Under the pieces are notes generated by a model that saw only the letters and a program-made list of their open reading frames with translations, was not told where the DNA came from and did no database searches. Shown here one piece after another: positions 11,145-21,247 of a stretch of 64,000 nucleotides of DNA. Source of the DNA: Rhynchopus euleeides (lineage: Eukaryota > Euglenozoa > Diplonemea > Diplonemida > Diplonemidae); contig OY723288.1 in the NCBI GenBank assembly GCA_963210315.1, forward strand, positions 1,612,001 to 1,676,000. The letters run 5' to 3'. How positions within the stretch are numbered: the first letter of the stretch is position 1; every line of letters starts with the position of its first letter. Both the position numbers and the translations under genes were made by a program.

Positions 11145-12140
11145 ATGCAGAAGCTACTCGGAACAGCGCTGCTGGTGGCTGCGGCGGCAACCGGGGCCAA
11201 CGGGCACGGCTACGTAAGCACCCCGCCGTCGCGAAACTACGGATGCAAGACGGGGCTGAACTCGGGGTGCGGCGGGGTGCAGTACGAGCCGCAGAGCGTG
11301 GAGGGCCCTGACGGGTGGCCGGCAGGCGGCCCTCAGGGGGGGACGGTGGCGTCGGCAGGCGGCCGTTTCAGGCAGCTGAACGAGCAGAGCAGCACGCGCT
11401 GGGGGAAGACCCGGATGTCTTCGGGGAGCGCCACCTTCTCGTGGGTCTTCACCGCGGGGCACAGGACGCGTGACTACAAGTACTACATCACGCGCGAGGG
11501 GTGGAACCAGAATCAGGCGCTGTCGAGCGCGTCGTTCGACACGACGCCCTTCTGCACCGTGGACGGGGGGATGCGGGTCCCGCAGGGGCAGGTCGACCAC
11601 CAGTGCACCGTCCCGACACGCCAGGGGTACCACGTCGTCATGGCGGTGTGGGACGTGGGTGACACGAGCAACAGCTTCTACAACGCGATCGACCTGCAGT
11701 TCGAGGGCGGGTCGGGGCCTGCGCCTGCGCCAGTGCCTGTGCCCCCTCGCCCGGTGCCGGTGCCGGTGCCGCAGCCGGGCCCTGCGCCGTCACAGTGCAA
11801 CGGGGCGACGGTGCCGCTGATGGGGAACTGCCGGGAGGCGACCGGGTGCTGCGCGGCGGGCACGACGTGCTACGAGATGTCGGAGTACTACGCGCAGTGC
11901 CGCACGTCGTGCCCCAGCTGTGGGTGGACGTGCAATGTGCTGGGTGGTGGGGCAGCGCCGGCGCCGCAGCCTGCACCCCGGCCCCAGCCTCAGCCTCAGC
12001 CCCAGCCCCAGCCTGCACCGCCTGCAGGGGGGTGCAGCGGGCAGCGCATCCGCAAGTGGTCTGCGTGCCTCGGGAAGGAGGGGTGCTGCGAGAGCGGGCT
12101 GACGTGCTCGGGGACCCGCTGGTGGAAGGCATGCAAGTGA
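11145..12140 (+). CDS. Secreted AA10 lytic polysaccharide monooxygenase with two Cys-rich binding-like modules
   Basis: The 331-residue protein has a signal peptide at 1-20 (MQKLLGTALLVAAAATGANG), so the mature chain begins with His (HGYVSTPPSRNYGC). That exposed His and a second one near residue 106 (FTAGHRTRDYKYY) form the copper histidine brace of AA10 enzymes. Other AA10 landmarks are GGVQYEPQSVEGPDGWP, SSASFDTTPFC, DHQCTVP, VMAVWDVGDTSNSFYNAIDL. These enzymes oxidatively cleave chitin or cellulose outside the cell; chitin-type sequence is suggested but substrate is not proven. Pro-rich linkers follow. Two small Cys-rich domains near 218-261 and 299-331 contain CC-x2-G-x2-C patterns ending YYAQC and RWWKAC, like fungal CBM1. 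There is no intron in the coding part. The catalytic domain is of bacterial type, so horizontal origin is plausible. Confidence 0.9.
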   Translation: MQKLLGTALLVAAAATGANGHGYVSTPPSRNYGCKTGLNSGCGGVQYEPQSVEGPDGWPAGGPQGGTVASAGGRFRQLNEQSSTRWGKTRMSSGSATFSWVFTAGHRTRDYKYYITREGWNQNQALSSASFDTTPFCTVDGGMRVPQGQVDHQCTVPTRQGYHVVMAVWDVGDTSNSFYNAIDLQFEGGSGPAPAPVPVPPRPVPVPVPQPGPAPSQCNGATVPLMGNCREATGCCAAGTTCYEMSEYYAQCRTSCPSCGWTCNVLGGGAAPAPQPAPRPQPQPQPQPQPAPPAGGCSGQRIRKWSACLGKEGCCESGLTCSGTRWWKACK

Positions 12141-13250
12141 TCACGTGAGCGGCATACCGCATGGGCGTGAGCGTGGTGTCGGGCGGGTTGCGGTGGTGGT
12201 GGGGGTGGGGCGGGACACCAGGGGTGCTGTGATACAATACACCCACGTGCTCCCCGCCCCCCACCTTCCCGTCTCTTCTCTTCACCCGCCGAATAGAAAA
12301 GTCTGAAGAGTGCACTTTATACCCATGATTCCTATGGGGCCACAACCGCATTACACACACATGGCTGTCCCGGATACACTCAGCCCTCTGTGTGTGTGGT
12401 GCGGGCGCCGTGGCGTTTCCCCCCTTCCTTCCTTCTTCTTCTTCCTTTTGCTAGGATTATCTTGCCCTTCTGCCCCCTCTGTGCTGTGCGGTGTGGCACG
12501 CCCTTTCTCACAGCCCCTCAACTCTTCTGCATGGGGGGACCCCTCGTGGGGAACGGCCCACCTCTGCTTTTGCTGCACGCCATCCCAACCTGTCCAACCC
12601 GGCACACGCCCCGTCACAGCGGCGCAGCGTGGCCCAACCACCCTCCTCCCTTGCCGCGCTTGGCGGGGGGGTGGATGCGGGGCACAGCTCGCTGCTGTGG
12701 CGGCTGTGTGTGCTGGGGGACATCCAAAGGTGGAACGGGCATTTGCCGATCTGCCGCTCTGCTTGGGTTGTTCTGCGCAGCTGTGCCACTATCTGTCCGC
12801 TTTCCCGTGTTTTATCCCGCCATTCCACACGCAACACATCCACGCTGCATTTTTTCTCCCTGCCGATAATTTGCCCAGGATATGATATGATGTGCTAGGA
12901 TATGACACGATTTGCTTTGCTTTGCTTCTGCTATGCCATGCCATGACATCCCCCGTGTGTGCGCGCCTCTATCCCGTCTTCAGCACATCCTTTTCTTCTG
13001 GGACAACAAGGCCCCACAAGCCAACAAGACAGGCGTTACCACCCACATCACACACCCACACAGGCGCTGCGGGGTGTTGATTCAAGGGTACACCCCCCCC
13101 CCTTGCACCCTGCAACACATTCACACGCGCCTGGTCCCTGGTGACCCCATTCAGGGTGCCGTGCTTGCGCAGCATCTCTGAGTGCCCTCGTGACTGCCAC
13201 CCCGAGCGCACCACGTTTCGCGGCCCCTGCGCCAGCCGCCACACGGCGCC
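12141..13250. other. Intergenic region, no gene seen
   Basis: About 1.1 kb holds only short frames. A locally repetitive run of ATATGAT and TTTGC motifs lies at about 12877-12945. C-rich tracts precede the next gene. Confidence 0.5.
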
Positions 13251-15183
13251 ATGATGGACGAGGCGAGCATAATGGTGCCCAACCTCGATGTTGGCAAGAA
13301 GCTCATCTCAGCCTGCAACGAAGTATGCACGCATGCGTCATGGCTTGCGGTGGGGTTCTGCAAGCGTGACGTGGCTCTGGAGGGTGTATGTGTGCCTGCT
13401 GCCACACATTCCCCCCTTCCAGGTGATGGCGCTTGAAGGCACCAAGGACTTCAACAGCCTCGGCGAATACGAAAACATCTCTCTCCCCCCGGAGTTCAGC
13501 CAGAAGCTCAACTTCGACATCAACGGGCGGTCGCAGTTCGAACGGCATCCCTTGGCTCACTACTCCAACGGTGGCCTCCAGGGCTTTACCAAGCGGCTCA
13601 CAAAGTATGTTTTCAGCAATTTGTTTTTTGGCGCCGCACGCACCAGGGGTTCGGTTTCCGGGGCAGGCATTTGGTGCAGGCAGATTACGACAGGCAGCGG
13701 GAGGGGGCGTCAAGGGTGGCTGAACTGTTGATAGCGACTGCGATACTCAGATGGCCTGTGTGCCATGTCGCAGGGCAGGGCCCCGTAGATCCGGGAAAGC
13801 TACAATGCGAACACCGCGCGAGGGTGAGGAGGAGGGAGCCTGGTTTCCGTGATGCATCTCAAACCCATCACCCCCCCCCCCCCCCCCGCAGAGTTTACAC
13901 GTCGCTTGTGGCGCGGAAAATAGCGCAAGGCTACAGCGGTGCCGTGATTGGGCTGTGGAACCAGGACCTGGTGTACATCCTTGCAGGTATGCAACGCGCC
14001 GTGGGGTCGCGAGGTGATGCCTCCCCATCCCCCAGAGCTAACCACCCATCAAACACAACCCCCGATCATGGGAGGGGGCGGGGTTTTGTGCGCCCAGCAA
14101 AAAAGCAGCCCGGAACTGTTATCCCACAGTTGCTGGACACGGGGTACAATACATCAAGCCAAATGAGCACGATTTTGACAGAAGCATAACCGCACCACCA
14201 CACCGCGTTCTCTTCTTTCTCTCGCCTCTTCAGAGCTCCTGTGCTACACCGATGACGTGATGGCGGTGCGTGTCGGGCTTGCCCTTGAAGAGATGTTCCT
14301 CCGGGAGGACATCGTCGACGACAACGTCGAGACCCTACTCCGCCGCCTGCGCCTGAAATGCCCGCGCCTCTGCAACATCCTGGAGGCAGAAGACGCGCTG
14401 CACAACACGGTGCTCGGGCTCTACCGGTCGTGCTGCACGACTCTCCTCGCCCGCGCCTTTGCAGGACGTCCTATGCTGCCGAAGCTGTGGCGCTCCTGCA
14501 TCCTGAAGCAGAGTCTCCTGCCTGTTGTGAACAGCCTCTGCCTCCTCATGAGCAGGTGTGAGGGCACGCTCGTCGAGTCGCACCGCAGCGGGAAGGGGCT
14601 GAAGGAGGTGGACAGCATCCTCACGGCGGAAGTGGCGAACACCTCGCAAACCGACATCGACTCTCTTCTCACGGACTGCTTCGACGAGATGGAGCAGATC
14701 GAGCAGATGGAAGAGGTCACCCGCCAGGCCGCAGGGCGGCAGGGCAGTGTGAGCGGTTCGGGCACCGCTTGGATCCAGCTCGACTCCACATCTGCCACGA
14801 TTCTCAAGTGGTGCTACCCCATCTCATACGGGCTGCTGCCGGAGTGGGCACGCCAGCACGGCCCCCCACCACACCCCCTGGTGGCGCGCTTCCTGGTGAC
14901 CGGGTTCTGGTGTTGCCTCTTCTATGGGCTGCTGCTCTTCCTCATCGGGCTGATGCACAGCGATGGCGGCGATGCGTCACCTGCAGTGGCGCCGACGACG
15001 GCGGCGCCCCCAGGAACCCCCACCACTTCCCCTGCCTCTGCAGGGAGCACGGGGACCGGGCTGGACGAGCATCTGCTGGCCATGGCGATTACTTTCTTTG
15101 TTGTCGTCATGCCGAACGTCCCCATCGTCCTCGTGTACCGGGGCATGGAAGACGCCCAGCCGCTGCTGGATGAGGAGTCGTAG
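13251..15183 (+). CDS. Unknown four-exon protein with two C-terminal membrane segments
   Basis: Four exons join in one frame: 13251-13322, 13423-13604, 13892-13986 and 14234-15183, giving 432 residues. Donors are GTATGC, GTATGT and GTATGC; acceptors are TTCCAG, a 15-base C-run plus GCAG, and CTTCAG. The N-terminal two thirds are soluble and mostly helical (for example LVARKIAQGYSGAVIGLW, TLLRRLRLKCPRLCNIL) with an acidic stretch FDEMEQIEQMEEV. Hydrophobic segments near residues 327-345 (FLVTGFWCCLFYGLLLFLIG) and 395-415 (LLAMAITFFVVVMPNVPIVL) flank a Thr/Ala/Pro-rich loop. It ends in an acidic tail. I do not recognise the family. An endomembrane protein is plausible. The start could be either of two adjacent ATGs. 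Confidence 0.7.
13323..13422 (+). other. Intron 1 of the membrane-protein gene
   Basis: It runs GTATGC to CCCTTCCAG, phase 0. It joins ISACNE to VMALEGTKDF. Confidence 0.7.
13605..13891 (+). other. Intron 2 of the membrane-protein gene
   Basis: It begins GTATGT and ends with a long uninterrupted C-run plus GCAG, an extreme polypyrimidine tract made of C. Splicing joins KRLTK to VYTSLVARK. Confidence 0.7.
13987..14233 (+). other. Intron 3 of the membrane-protein gene
   Basis: It runs GTATGC to a CT-rich tract plus CAG. It joins LVYILA to ELLCYTDDV. Confidence 0.7.
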
Positions 15184-16768
15184 TTTTTTGTTGCGCTTTG
15201 TTTGCCGCAGCAGGGATGGGGTTGGGAGGAGGGGGGGTTGGGGGGGAGGTCCTGTGCCCGGTGTCAAAAAAAAACGAAGAAAGGCGGGGCGCCCCGCCAC
15301 CCACCGCACACACGCCAGCCCCCGAACACCCCCTCCCCCCGCCCCCAACTCGCACCTTTGAGAGTCGAGACGTTGAGTAGTTTTGGAGAATCAGAGAGAC
15401 CCGCTGTTGGCGCTGTTGGCTTGTCTGGCTCCCTTTCCGGTGGTGTCAAGATCCCGGCCCCCCCCACCCCCACCCCCACCCCCTTTCGGATTGAGAGAAG
15501 TTGAATATGAAGACAAATGCTCCTGAGTCAAGGGGTTGTAGTCATTTGGTGCAGGCCTTTGGTTGGGTGGGATATTTGGTCCAGGGAGGGCCAATATATG
15601 CCCCTCAGAAGGCAACCCTTGTATCAGCACGCATCCCCTCTCCCCCCCCCTGCCCCCCTGCCACATCAGATGTCGGACGCAACCTGCATATTTGAGTGAA
15701 ACGGAGATATCAGCTCTGTACCTTACTGTGATGGACTCCGCTGCCCTCACTCACACCCCCCCACCCACCCCCACCCCCACCCTTCGTTCGTCTGCAAAAC
15801 AAATAATCTATTGTTCCGCTTGAGGAGGCGAGCCCGGAGGTGAAACCGCCTCCTTCTGCATGCCTAGCCAAGACCCCCTACCCTAGATGTCTGCCTTTTT
15901 GAAAAAATACCGAATTTGGAGAAAAGTGGGTGTGGGACGGGGGGGGGGGGTGGGCGGGGGGAAGGACGACCTACTCGAAAGTGCATCACACAGCGCTGCA
16001 TTTGCAAGCTGTAAAACAAAATGGCTTTTTTTTTTCACATGCGTTTCACGCAAAAAAAAATGCTCATCACTGCACCGGGGGTCGTCGATTCGCTGTCCAA
16101 AATTTTGGCGTCACGCTGACACGGAGTGGACAACTCCCCTTCATCCCACCCCCCTCCTCCCACTGGGTGCTGGGAGACTTGCCTTTCCATTCACACTCGG
16201 GACAATCAAACCCCCCCTCCCCATGGCTTCCGAGAGATCGCTTCTTTCTGTGTGGATGCTGCCTGCGTCCCGTGGGCATCGGGGGGGGTATGGTGGCGGT
16301 GGTGGCAGACAAAAGATGGGCAACCCGCGCACATCATGGCCTTGATGTGAAAACGATCTTTCGCCGAGCTGTCACAAGCTAATCCTTCGGATAAACCTTC
16401 TCTCTCTTTTGAGACGCCGTTTTTTTAAGCACATGCATGACGCGTAAAAGTGGAGGAGGGCTTCCGACGACCTGCTTCTTTTCTGTGTGTCTTGCCATTT
16501 CGTGTTCACATGTGCTCCACACCCACATCAAAGCAGGAAGCGTCAACGCATCACTAAGGAAGAAGGAAGCACGGTCGCTACGCTTTTGCTTCTGCACTTT
16601 AATTTTGCATATGACACAACACACATTGTGCGGTAAGGGAAATGCTCCGGAGAGGCACGACGGAAGCGTCCAACGAAACCCTCTCAGCACAGAGGCCAAA
16701 GGAGTATCCCCCGCTGTGCTGTGGGGGCGATTTGTGACACTTGTTCTCCCTCTCATGCACCCCCCCCA
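15184..16768. other. Intergenic region with one dispersed repeat
   Basis: No gene is supported. Homopurine and C-runs are frequent. About 16465-16595 matches 48626-48782 (CTTCCGACGACCTGCT, then CACATGTGCTCCACACCCAC, then GGAAGCGTCAACGCAT), a diverged dispersed repeat. Confidence 0.5.
16465..16595 (+). repeat. Dispersed repeat, copy 1
   Basis: It matches 48626-48782 in the same orientation. The second copy carries about 28 extra bases in the middle. The end motif GGAAGCGTCAACGCAT also appears inverted near 51588-51604 and in part at 52920. Confidence 0.6.
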
Positions 16769-17160
16769 CACGGTGGCCTGGTCAGCTGACTGACCAGGTT
16801 TTGACCAGGTCCAAATCTGACCAGGTCATGACCAAATCTGACCTGGTCATGACCAGGTATGACCTGGTCATGACCATGTCATTTTCACCCATTTTAACCG
16901 GGGGGAACATGTTGAGTGGCCAAGCAGGGGGGACAATTCGCATATTCCGGACTCTCTCCGGCCGTTGTGGAAAGTATGAGTCAAAAGGGTTCAACCATAT
17001 CCCGAGTCGAGAAAGAAGTCGAAGCTTGAATCATGTTGGGCACAAGGGGAAAATGGTCAAAATTGGCCCAAAATTACCAATAAAATATGCTGCAGTGCAG
17101 GGGGGTGGCGGGGGAGGGGAGGGTGGGGTCGGCAACGAAACTTGATGATCAGCAGCTTTG
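16769..17160 (+). repeat. Left inverted arm
   Basis: It is the reverse complement of about 18662-19063. It begins with TGACCAGGT subrepeats and is followed by a unique segment ending CTTGATGATCAGCAGCTTT. Confidence 0.8.
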
Positions 17161-17687
17161 GCCCAAAATTACCAAAAAGGAATGAGGCCCCCTGCCCCCT
17201 GCCCAGGTTCCCTGCCCGCCTGGACGCACTCAAGTGCCTCACACCGGGTCCCTCCCCCTGGTGGTATCCCAAAAAAATGTCGAGGAGGTCTGCATCATCC
17301 CAGGCCACGCAGAAGGCGTCGAGCTGTTTCACAGCAGCCTCGCGGCGCTGTTTGAAAAGCCATCGCACCACCCACTTTGACAAGGAGTGGGGCAGGAAGC
17401 TGACACGGAGTGAAGAGGCCGACAAGAAGAAGGCCAGGACACTGCCCGCAGTCTACTCCATGCGTGTCTCTGGCAACGCGCGTCGGAGGCGGCATGAAGC
17501 GCCTCACGAGCGCCGACAAGAACTCGTCTGAGTACGAGGTGCTGACGGAAGCGGGGTGCTCGGATGAGGTGCTGGGAACCGATATGAAGAGGCTGCCCAC
17601 CGCTCAAAGCGCGGTGGGCAGTACTTCTTCGAAGGCAGCTGAAAAACAACTGACCCCGAACCCCCCCCCATCACGCAGATCGGGAGG

Positions 17688-18401
17688 CATTCGATAGCAG
17701 ACGTCCTCTTCTACCGGATCATCGTAGAGGTAGGTCCGGGAGCTGATGTGCCCGACGAGCACCCACCTGTCCTCGACGGATCGGTCATGACTGTCACGGT
17801 CATGAGGGACCTGCCCTACAAGAGCGAGGTTCCGAATGGTCTGCACGCCCGAACGTTTCACATTCCGGATCCGTTCATTGTGGCGGTGGGGGCAACACCA
17901 CAGGCAACGCAGGGGCAGGGTGTCGTGACCATCGACATCCAGTTGGTGAACGCGGTGATGAGGCAGGCGGTGGTGACAAAGAAGCCCGACCAGCGGGCGT
18001 GCCAGAGGACGAGAGTCCCATCGGCAGTGCCGTAACGGTTGACCACATCTGATTGTGACACTTTTCAAAGAGTGTAAAAGAATGGAGAAGGGAGTGCCCT
18101 GCCTTGAATGCCTCAGGACCCTCAGGATCCTCAGAACTGCCACCTCTCCGACGAAGCGTTCGAGAGGGAGAATGGGGAGAGGAAATCGCGGGCCAGGACA
18201 ACATCTGCTTGTTTCCGGGAGAGGGACCTGATGGTGTTCGAGCTGGCAAACTATGCCAGTTTCGGCAACGACCCCGCAAGAATCTTCGTGTACCCTCTTG
18301 CAATACAATGTCATATCGTTGTGCGGGAAGTGCATGACAGCGGGTCCCGTATGGATGAAAAACTTCGATTCGTTTCGGCACCGTCTCAGGGCTCTCGGTA
18401 G
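17688..18401 (+). pseudogene. Possible remnant coding segment inside the inverted-repeat element
   Basis: One + frame reads IADVLFYRIIVEVGPGADVP onward to 18035, then after several stops continues at 18108-18401 with RERDLMVFELANYASFGNDP. A second frame at 18253-18680 ends in a strongly acidic Asp/Glu tail. The alternation of frames and the stops suggest a decayed or spliced element gene. I see no named domain. An opposing frame of 358 codons at 17604-18680 is Ser-rich only because it is antisense to the acidic tail. Confidence 0.3.
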
Positions 18402-18661
18402 CAGTCGAGTAACCCCTGTCGGCCCGATCGATTCGCTCGGCAAGTGTTCCGATGGCTGGTTACTGACTGGCGATGCTGCCTGCAACAAACCGCGTGGTCT
18501 CCGTATTTGCCTCTGCGACAAGCAGCCGCCGATCCACACCCAGGATGCGAAGGACGGCGTGTTACGCAAGGCAGCACTGGCCTGTGAAGCCGACGACGAC
18601 AACGAAGATCCCGAAGAAGAGGAGGAAGAAGGAGAAGAATGTGAAGAAGCGGAAGAAGGCA

Positions 18662-19063
18662 GAAAGCTGCTGAGCATCAAGTTTCGTCGCCGACCCCACC
18701 CTCCCCTCCCCCGCCACCCCCCTGCACTGCAGCATATTTTATTGGTAATTTTGGGCCAATTTTGACCATTTTCCCCTTGTGCCCAACATGATTCAAGCTT
18801 CGACTTCTTTCTCGACTCGGGATATGGTTGAACCCTTTTGACTCATACTTTCCACAACGGCCGGAGAGAGTCCGGAATATGCGAATTGTCCCCCCTGCTT
18901 GGCCACTCAACATGTTCCCCCCGGTTAAAATGGGTGAAAATGACCTGGTCATGACCAGGTATGACATGGTCATGACCAGGTCATACCTGGTCAATGACCA
19001 GGTATGACCTGGTCAAGATTTGACCAGGTTTTGACCTGGTCAGGGTCTGACCAGGCCACCGTG
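18662..19063 (-). repeat. Right inverted arm
   Basis: It is the inverted copy of 16769-17160. The number of TGACCAGGT subrepeats differs slightly between the arms. Confidence 0.8.
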
Positions 19064-20044
19064 CACCCCCACCCCCCCCCCCCCCCCCCTCTCCCTCCCC
19101 ACCGCTGTGACCTTTCGAGCAGGGAATGCAACCACGATGCCTTCCTCCAAGGTCAGAGAGAGAAAGGAGGTGTTTAAACCGCCCCCCCCCCTCCCCCCTC
19201 CCTCCAGTTTTTACGGCTCCGCCACACCACGCGTCGCCACGCCCTTTCTTCTCCCCACCGTTGTACTGCTGATCCCGAGAGGGCTCCTCTCTCCCCACCA
19301 CCCCCCCCCCCCCCTCCCCGGCGACAACCGTTGGGAGAAGCACGATAAGCATCTCAGTGGGGGAAAAGGTCGGGACCTGACGAAACGCCCCGCCCCTCCC
19401 CTCCCCACCCTCGCCCCTGCCCCACCACTCCGAAGCTTTCATGCATGGTGACGGCGGGGGGGGTGGGGTGCGGCTGGGGTTGGTGCCTGTATTCACTCCT
19501 GTCGCACGTGCAAGACGTGCAGAAGGTGCCTGTTGTTGTTTGTTGGGCAGGATGTCCGATAAAAACCCGTTTATATCACACAACGGAATAAGGGCCGTGC
19601 AGGGGTGGGGGGGGGGCGGGTGGGGAGTATGCACGGGGATGCGCTTGAATTAGCACTTGAAATGGCAGAAGAACAGGAGTTGAGAATGATAGAGAGAAAG
19701 AGAGAGAGGGAGATATCTGCGAAAGATTCTTTTGTAGGGCAAGTCCTCGCCCCCCGCTTGAATTTTTCTGGGATTCTTGCAAAAAAAATAATCACCTCTC
19801 ACACACACCCCCACACATAGGGGGAATCCTCACGAAGTGTCGGACGTGAGGGGAGGTGCTTCTGATGAGAAAGGTCGTGCTAGACAGACACCGCCTTAAA
19901 ACTGGTTTCAAACAACACCTCACCCCCCCCCCCCCCCCCCCCACACAGGACACCGGGGGAGTTTGCCGAACAGGCCCCCCCCTCTCCCTCCCCACTCTGC
20001 CCACACCACCTCTCCCGCCTCGCCGTTGCTTTTTTTTTGATGCG
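19064..20044. other. Intergenic region, no gene seen
   Basis: It is rich in C-runs (19071-19088, 19925-19942). The segment near 19852-19920, including ACACCGCCTTAAAACT, resembles 45412-45450 and 46330-46370, which also precede genes or gene remnants; it may be a shared leader or promoter element. A CACACAG acceptor-like site follows the C-run at about 19943-19949. Confidence 0.45.
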
Positions 20045-21247
20045 ATGCACCGCGAATCAGGCGCTGCGTCAGCGCAGCTGACGCACCGGATCATCCAGCT
20101 GGAGCAGGAACGCACCTCCGAGCTCGAGACCTACCGGGAGGGCCTCGCCCGCATCGAAGCGAAATGGAAGGGGCTCCTCGACGCAGAGCGCCAGCAGAGG
20201 CCGGAGGAGGTCCGCAGCTTCCGGAAACGCATCGCCTCCCTTGAGGGGCGCCTTGCGGAGGCCCTGGAGATGGCGGAGGCTCTGCGAGGCGACACGGGGC
20301 CTCGCGCGCCCCCACCCAGCTCCTTCGACCCCCCGGTGCCTCCGGCGCTGCTCGACGCGCTGGACGCGAAGGACGAGCTGATCTCGACGCTCCACCGCCA
20401 GGTCGAACTCCTGCAGGAACGGGGCGACATCTCCTCCCCCCCGCCACAGCAACAGGCCTCCTCCCCCGCCACCCCTGGCGGCGCCAGCGGGAGCCCTCCG
20501 CTGATCCCACTGCGCCGCAGCCTGACATCGGGCGACAGACTCCGGGGGGACGACCGGCGCGACAGGCTGGCGCTGTCGAAGGGGCTCCTCGCGAGGCGCA
20601 CCGTCTCACCGTCTCCCCCCCAGCAGCAGCAGCGCTCCCTCTCGCCGGCGGAGCAGCGCTACGCCACCTCTGCGACCCTTCTCCACCTGGGGTCTGCCCA
20701 GGGCAGCTCACCTCCCACAGGCGGCGTTGCCTCCGTCTCCGCCTCTGCGTCTGTCCCTGTGGCTGCCATGCGCGGCCCTGCCGCAGGCCGTCCCCTGCCC
20801 AGCGCAGGCGTGGGTTACGCCGACAAGGCGAGAATCCTCAGCATCCGCCGGAGAGATCTCCCCGCAGGGGTGAGCGAGGGGATGCGCGAGAGCCTGGAAG
20901 TGGCGGGTCGGCAGGAGGAGCTGCGTCAGGCCCTGTCCTGCGGAGTGGACCTGGCGAAGGTGAGGTTTATCTTCGCCCTGTTCGATGTGAACCGGTGGGG
21001 GCGGTGGGGGCGGGATGACGCGGAGCGGTTCTACCTGCACCTGCATCCCGAGGAGAGCTTCCAGTGGGGGCTGGTCTGCAGGCATTTCGACACGTCGCCT
21101 GATTATGGCCTGGAGGAGGGTCACGTTGCATCGCTCTATGCCCCGGCGCCAGCATCCAAGCAGCATGCACTCCCGCATGGCGCCTTCCAGCTGTGGGATG
21201 ACTTCACCGCTCTGATACGAAGCCTCGATGCGGTTGTCCCGGAGTAG
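20045..21247 (+). CDS. Coiled-coil protein with C-terminal helical, EF-hand-like region
   Basis: The 400-residue protein starts MHRESGAASAQLTHRIIQLE. Residues about 10-90 are coiled coil (ELETYREGLARIEAKWKGLL and following). A second short coil (LDALDAKDELISTLHRQVEL) lies near 105-125. The middle, 130-290, is Pro/Ser/Gln/Arg-rich and probably disordered. From about 300 a compact helical part contains VRFIFALFDVNRWGRWGRDD, shaped like the helix-loop-helix of an EF hand but with poor calcium ligands. The frame is open upstream to 19856; the ATG at 20045 is chosen because the upstream part is poly-C derived. No family is recognised; a cytoskeletal role is a guess. Confidence 0.65.
   Translation: MHRESGAASAQLTHRIIQLEQERTSELETYREGLARIEAKWKGLLDAERQQRPEEVRSFRKRIASLEGRLAEALEMAEALRGDTGPRAPPPSSFDPPVPPALLDALDAKDELISTLHRQVELLQERGDISSPPPQQQASSPATPGGASGSPPLIPLRRSLTSGDRLRGDDRRDRLALSKGLLARRTVSPSPPQQQQRSLSPAEQRYATSATLLHLGSAQGSSPPTGGVASVSASASVPVAAMRGPAAGRPLPSAGVGYADKARILSIRRRDLPAGVSEGMRESLEVAGRQEELRQALSCGVDLAKVRFIFALFDVNRWGRWGRDDAERFYLHLHPEESFQWGLVCRHFDTSPDYGLEEGHVASLYAPAPASKQHALPHGAFQLWDDFTALIRSLDAVVPE

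Larger units (their letters stand above)
16769..19063. mobile_element. 2.3-kb element with about 390-bp terminal inverted repeats
   Basis: The outer ends read CACGGTGGCCTGGTCAG and its exact reverse complement. The inverted arms reach inward to about 17160 and from about 18662, with nearly perfect match. The outer 120 bases of each arm are short repeats of TGACCAGGT/ACCTGGTCA. The host sequence GCACCCCC flanks both ends and could be the target duplication, but the C-runs make this uncertain. The 1.5-kb core has several medium frames on both strands that look degraded. No transposase motif could be read, so the superfamily is open. Confidence 0.75.
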
